From Pseudomonas sp. (lineage in GTDB: Bacteria > Pseudomonadota > Gammaproteobacteria > Pseudomonadales > Pseudomonadaceae), in assembly GCA_030654635.1 (NCBI GenBank), contig JAURXE010000423.1, forward strand, positions 1-7,776: a stretch of DNA of 7,776 nt, read 5' to 3'. Shown in pieces: positions 6,781 through 7,776 of the stretch. Positions within the stretch are counted from its first letter, which is position 1, and each line of letters opens with the position of its first letter. Below the pieces are notes generated by a model, which saw only the letters and a list, made by a program, of their open reading frames with translations, did not search any database and was not told where the DNA came from. The position numbers were made by a program, and so were the translations under genes.

Positions 6781-7589
6781 TGCTGACAATCAATATCGGG
6801 CCGCTGGCACTCAACACCGCCCATGTGTTGCTGATGCTTAGCCTGTTGTTGGCGACTCTTACCGGCTGGTACATCGGCCGACGCAGCGCGGTAAACCCCG
6901 AGAAGCAGCTGTTTCGCTTGTTGCTGGTGGCCCTGTTGGTCGCCCGGCTGGCATTCGTCGCCGCCTACTTCGAGCACTACCACGAGCAACCCTGGCAGGC
7001 ACTGGATATCCGTGACGGTGGCTTTATCGCCTGGCCCGGTGTGTTGGCCGCCCTGCTGCTAGGTGCCTGGCAAGCCTGGCGCACACACGGCATCAGAAAA
7101 CCGCTGGCGTGTGCATTGGCCGTCGGCCTGCTGAGCTGGGGCCTGGGCAGCCTGACCCTGCATGCACTTGAGCAAGGCACCCGCCTGCCGCCGCTGTCCT
7201 TCAGAGACAGTAATGGTGCCTCGGTGGCGCTTGAGGACTATGCCGGCAAGCCCTTGGTGGTCAATCTCTGGGCCACCTGGTGCCCGCCGTGCCGCCGTGA
7301 AATGCCGGTATTGGCCGAAGCGCAACGCAACCATCCAGAACTGACCATCCTGTTCGTCAACCAGGGCGAAGACTCGGATGTGGTTAGCCAATACCTGGCG
7401 GCCGAAGCCTTAGGGCTGGACAACGTGCTGCTCGACAGCGGCGCCCGACTAGGCCAGCACGTTGGTTCCAGGGCCTTGCCCAGCACGCTGTTCTATGACG
7501 CCGAGGGTCGCCAGGCTGGCAGCCACTTGGGCGAACTATCCCGCGCCAGCCTGGCTCGCGCGCTTGAACTACTAAAGAAGGATCAATAA
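6780..7589 (+). CDS. dsbE: TlpA/DsbE-like thioredoxin with Lgt-like membrane domain
   Basis: The protein has 269 residues. The start ATG overlaps the dsbD stop (TAATG) and has a good Shine-Dalgarno. The N-terminal half has about four membrane helices (about 13-33, 46-65, 82-100, 108-128). The C-terminal half (about 135-269) is a periplasmic TlpA/DsbE-type thioredoxin fold with Cys168/Cys171 in WATWCPPC and cis-Pro234 in ALPST. It should be reduced by DsbD and reduce periplasmic disulfides, perhaps passing electrons to DsbG or cytochrome c maturation substrates. Classical DsbE/CcmG has only one N-terminal anchor, so this is not ordinary CcmG. The membrane half resembles the first helices of prolipoprotein diacylglyceryl transferase (Lgt): ARLAFV before helix 2's end and IRDGGFIAWPG where Lgt has a GG..HGG segment. 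The catalytic His of Lgt is not there, so transferase activity is unlikely. The gene corresponds to PA2477 in context. The thioredoxin assignment is firm; the partner is inferred. Confidence 0.88.
   Translation: MLTINIGPLALNTAHVLLMLSLLLATLTGWYIGRRSAVNPEKQLFRLLLVALLVARLAFVAAYFEHYHEQPWQALDIRDGGFIAWPGVLAALLLGAWQAWRTHGIRKPLACALAVGLLSWGLGSLTLHALEQGTRLPPLSFRDSNGASVALEDYAGKPLVVNLWATWCPPCRREMPVLAEAQRNHPELTILFVNQGEDSDVVSQYLAAEALGLDNVLLDSGARLGQHVGSRALPSTLFYDAEGRQAGSHLGELSRASLARALELLKKDQ
7578..7582 (+). promoter_or_regulatory. Ribosome binding site of dsbG
   Basis: AAGGA lies within the last codons of the preceding gene, 9 bases before the dsbG ATG at 7592. This supports the start and close coupling in the operon. 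Confidence 0.7.
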
Positions 7590-7591
7590 CC

Positions 7592-7776
7592 ATGCTGAGA
7601 CCAATCCACCTGAAAGCACTGTTCTCCGCGCTGCTAGCAATGCCGCTGGCACAGGCCCAGGAGTGGCCGGCCGCCATCAAGGCTGTCGAAGCGCGGGGTG
7701 CCGAAATTATCGAGCGCTTCGACGCACCGAGTGGTTTGCAGGGCTATGCCGCCCGCTACAACGGCCAAGGCGTCGC
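7592..7776 (+). CDS. dsbG: Thiol:disulfide interchange protein DsbG (3' end cut off)
   Basis: Only the first 61 codons are visible; the frame is open to the right edge. The product starts with a signal peptide (likely cleavage after AQA at residue 22). The following segment WPAAIKAVEARG..IIERFDAPSGLQGY aligns well by eye with the mature N-terminus of E. coli DsbG (PAPVKAIEKQG..FDAPGGMKGY), which forms the dimerisation domain. DsbG is a periplasmic V-shaped dimeric disulfide isomerase/reductase that rescues proteins with single oxidised cysteines and is kept reduced by DsbD. The catalytic CXXC lies beyond the window. DsbC is the main alternative, but the FDAP.G..GY pattern favours DsbG. It is third in the operon, 2 bases after the previous stop codon, and corresponds to PA2476 in P. 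aeruginosa. Confidence 0.88.
   Translation, partial: MLRPIHLKALFSALLAMPLAQAQEWPAAIKAVEARGAEIIERFDAPSGLQGYAARYNGQGV

Noticed and set aside
1..7776. Mobile elements, CRISPR arrays, tRNA or rRNA genes
   Set aside because: No terminal repeats, transposase, regularly spaced repeats or RNA gene signatures were seen; the window is almost fully coding.

Overview
The window looks like a chromosomal segment of a gamma-proteobacterium of the Pseudomonas group. The DNA is GC-rich, the proteins are closest to pseudomonad families (recognised by eye, not by search), and the gene set sensor kinase / response regulator / dsbD / dsbE / dsbG in divergent layout matches what I remember of the P. aeruginosa PA2480-PA2476 region. 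The species cannot be named from this sequence alone.

Left part (1-2772): the 3' part of a large FtsX-family ABC permease of the YbbP type runs rightward off the left edge. It converges, across a 36-base gap, on greB, which encodes the transcript-cleavage factor GreB and starts at a TTG codon. Middle part (2818-4844): leftward genes for a two-component system, with the response regulator (DsbR type) first and the QseC-like sensor kinase (DsbS type) second, joined by a 4-base ATGA overlap. greB lies 45 bases downstream of the kinase gene on the same strand, so transcription could read through. Right part (5020-7776): a rightward operon of a DsbD-type transmembrane electron transporter, a membrane-anchored TlpA/DsbE-type thioredoxin with an unusual Lgt-like membrane part, and the start of dsbG, which is cut by the right edge. 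The junctions are a 1-base overlap and a 2-base gap.

The 175-base divergent intergenic region (4845-5019) is the control centre. It carries a direct-repeat box that fits the DsbR consensus TTA-N8-TTAA exactly, facing dsbD. A one-mismatch copy faces dsbR on the other strand. Each is followed after exactly 10 bases by a similar -10-like hexamer (GATGCT and GATACT). This suggests one regulator drives both the dsbDEG operon and its own operon.

Inferred working model: DsbS senses periplasmic copper or thiol stress (Cys81 is the only cysteine in its sensor domain and matches the copper-sensing Cys82 reported in P. aeruginosa) and controls DsbR. DsbR turns on dsbDEG. DsbD moves electrons from cytoplasmic thioredoxin through its membrane core to its periplasmic domains, which reduce the DsbE-like and DsbG proteins. 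Those in turn repair wrong or oxidised cysteines in the periplasm. The core system is therefore known. The less described parts are the paired promoter geometry, the Lgt-like/thioredoxin fusion and the greB linkage.
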